Notes under the pieces: generated by a model | Database searches by the model: none | What the model saw: only the letters and a program-made list of their open reading frames with translations | What the model was told of the DNA's origin: nothing | Translations under genes and position numbers: made by a program | DNA from: Tepidisphaeraceae bacterium | Lineage (GTDB): Bacteria; Planctomycetota; Phycisphaerae; Tepidisphaerales; Tepidisphaeraceae | Assembly (NCBI GenBank): GCA_025450555.1 | Contig: JANWHF010000317.1 | Span: 1 to 5,698, forward strand | Reading direction: 5' to 3' | Length of the DNA: 5,698 nucleotides | Shown: in pieces, positions 4,975-5,698 of the stretch | Position numbering within the stretch: position 1 is the stretch's first letter | How the letters are laid out: the number at the start of each line of letters is the position of its first letter

Positions 4975-5698
4975 ATGACCGTCCAAGCCGTACAAAGCCG
5001 GAGCGGGATCAGCCCGCGCGCCGCTGTTCTCGCATACATCGTCGTGTCCGGGCTTGTTCTGTTGCTGATGATGCTGCTCGGACTGACGATGCGCCTGGCG
5101 CAAGCGCAATGGATCAATATCCAGCCCGATTTCTTCTACGTGATCATGACCATGCATGGTGCCGGCATGGTCGGCATCGCCGGCCTGAGCGGTGCTGCTG
5201 TCATGTGGTACTTCGTGCGTCGCCACGTGCCGGTGTCGACAGCGGTGTTCGTCGCCAATCTGGTGTTCTTCCTGATCGGCGCCGTACTCATTCTCGGTTC
5301 CGGCTTCATCGGCGGATTCGCCGCCGCCTGGACGTTCCTGTTCCCGCTGCCCGCACATTCCGGCGAGCTTTGGTCGGTCAATGCGGCCGCTTGCTACATG
5401 GTGGGCTTGCTGTTTATCGGCGTGGGCTTTCTGCTGCTGCATCTCGACATCGCCCGCGGCATTCTTTCGATCTATGGCGGGCTGGGCGCGGCGCTCGGCG
5501 TCAAACAGGCCTTTGGTCTGGCGCCGGAAGATGACGGCCCCCCGCCTGCCGTTACCGCTTCGACGATGGTCCTGATCGTCAACATCCTCGGCATCCTGCT
5601 CGGCGCCGCGGTGCTCGTCGTCTCGCTGGTCAATTTGTACGTGCCAAGCTTCACCTTCAACGCGTTGGCGGCGAAGAACATGACCTATTTCTTCGGGC
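4975..5698 (+). CDS. Heme-copper oxidoreductase subunit I (NorY / cytochrome oxidase-like), 3' truncated by window end
   Basis: The first 241 residues of a polytopic catalytic subunit. Hydrophobic segments lie at about 16-38, 53-80, 91-115, 136-157 and 197-222, and a sixth starts near 235. H61 in MTMHGAGMVG of the second helix fits the conserved axial ligand of the low-spin heme. The last residues, KNMTYFFG, lead into the helix that in this superfamily carries the active-site His; the final lone base C is compatible with a His codon. The remaining metal ligands, and the residues that would separate an oxidase (Tyr cross-link, proton channels) from an NO reductase, are outside the window. GGAGG lies 5 nt before the ATG at 4975; an earlier ATG at 4970 stops after two codons. 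Co-transcription with the CuA gene is very likely. Confidence 0.87.
   Translation, partial: MTVQAVQSRSGISPRAAVLAYIVVSGLVLLLMMLLGLTMRLAQAQWINIQPDFFYVIMTMHGAGMVGIAGLSGAAVMWYFVRRHVPVSTAVFVANLVFFLIGAVLILGSGFIGGFAAAWTFLFPLPAHSGELWSVNAAACYMVGLLFIGVGFLLLHLDIARGILSIYGGLGAALGVKQAFGLAPEDDGPPPAVTASTMVLIVNILGILLGAAVLVVSLVNLYVPSFTFNALAAKNMTYFFG

Noticed and set aside
4296..5117. 273-codon minus-strand frame opposite the CuA gene
   Set aside because: Antisense to a gene with a complete CuA site; the translation has no recognisable features.
4933..5442. Minus-strand frame opposite subunit I
   Set aside because: Gln/His/Asp-rich shadow of transmembrane codons on the other strand.

Overview
The window looks like an accessory stretch of an alphaproteobacterial chromosome or large plasmid, most likely Hyphomicrobiales. 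This is an inference from the moderately high GC, the DUF6522-type and 'SDPPSW'-type small proteins, and the style of the Rrf2 regulator. No rRNA, tRNA or CRISPR array is visible.

Left part (1-1338): the last 19 codons of what looks like an IS630-family transposase run in from the left edge. They converge on, and overlap by 10 bp, the 3' end of a complete minus-strand MFS transporter (52-1338) of the monocarboxylate/oxalate-formate type. About 780 bp without a convincing gene follows (1339-2120), containing one perfect 8-bp-stem inverted repeat.

Middle (2121-3061): a compact two-gene minus-strand operon encodes a 64-aa protein with a SDPPSW motif and a DUF6522-like 102-aa protein. The two overlap by 7 bp and each has a good Shine-Dalgarno. 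Upstream, on the same strand, lies a 49-aa single-pass membrane microprotein that is easy to miss because of its size.

Right part (3251-5698): an Rrf2-family regulator, very probably NsrR (three Fe-S cysteines plus Asp8), is followed by the start of a heme-copper oxidoreductase operon. That operon has a subunit II with a complete CuA site and the N-terminal 241 residues of subunit I, cut by the window edge just where the active-site histidine helix begins. Two AT-rich near-palindromes with the 11-1-11 layout of NsrR operators lie upstream of nsrR (3251-3275) and of the CuA operon (4275-4297). The second contains a perfect TATAAT.

Working model: NsrR senses nitric oxide through its iron-sulfur cluster and releases the two operators, switching on a CuA-containing heme-copper enzyme. 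That regulation makes an NO reductase of the sNOR (NorSY) kind more likely than an ordinary cytochrome oxidase, but the decisive active-site residues lie beyond the window. The microprotein and the DUF6522 operon may belong to the same nitrosative-stress or low-oxygen neighbourhood; this is suggested by position only.
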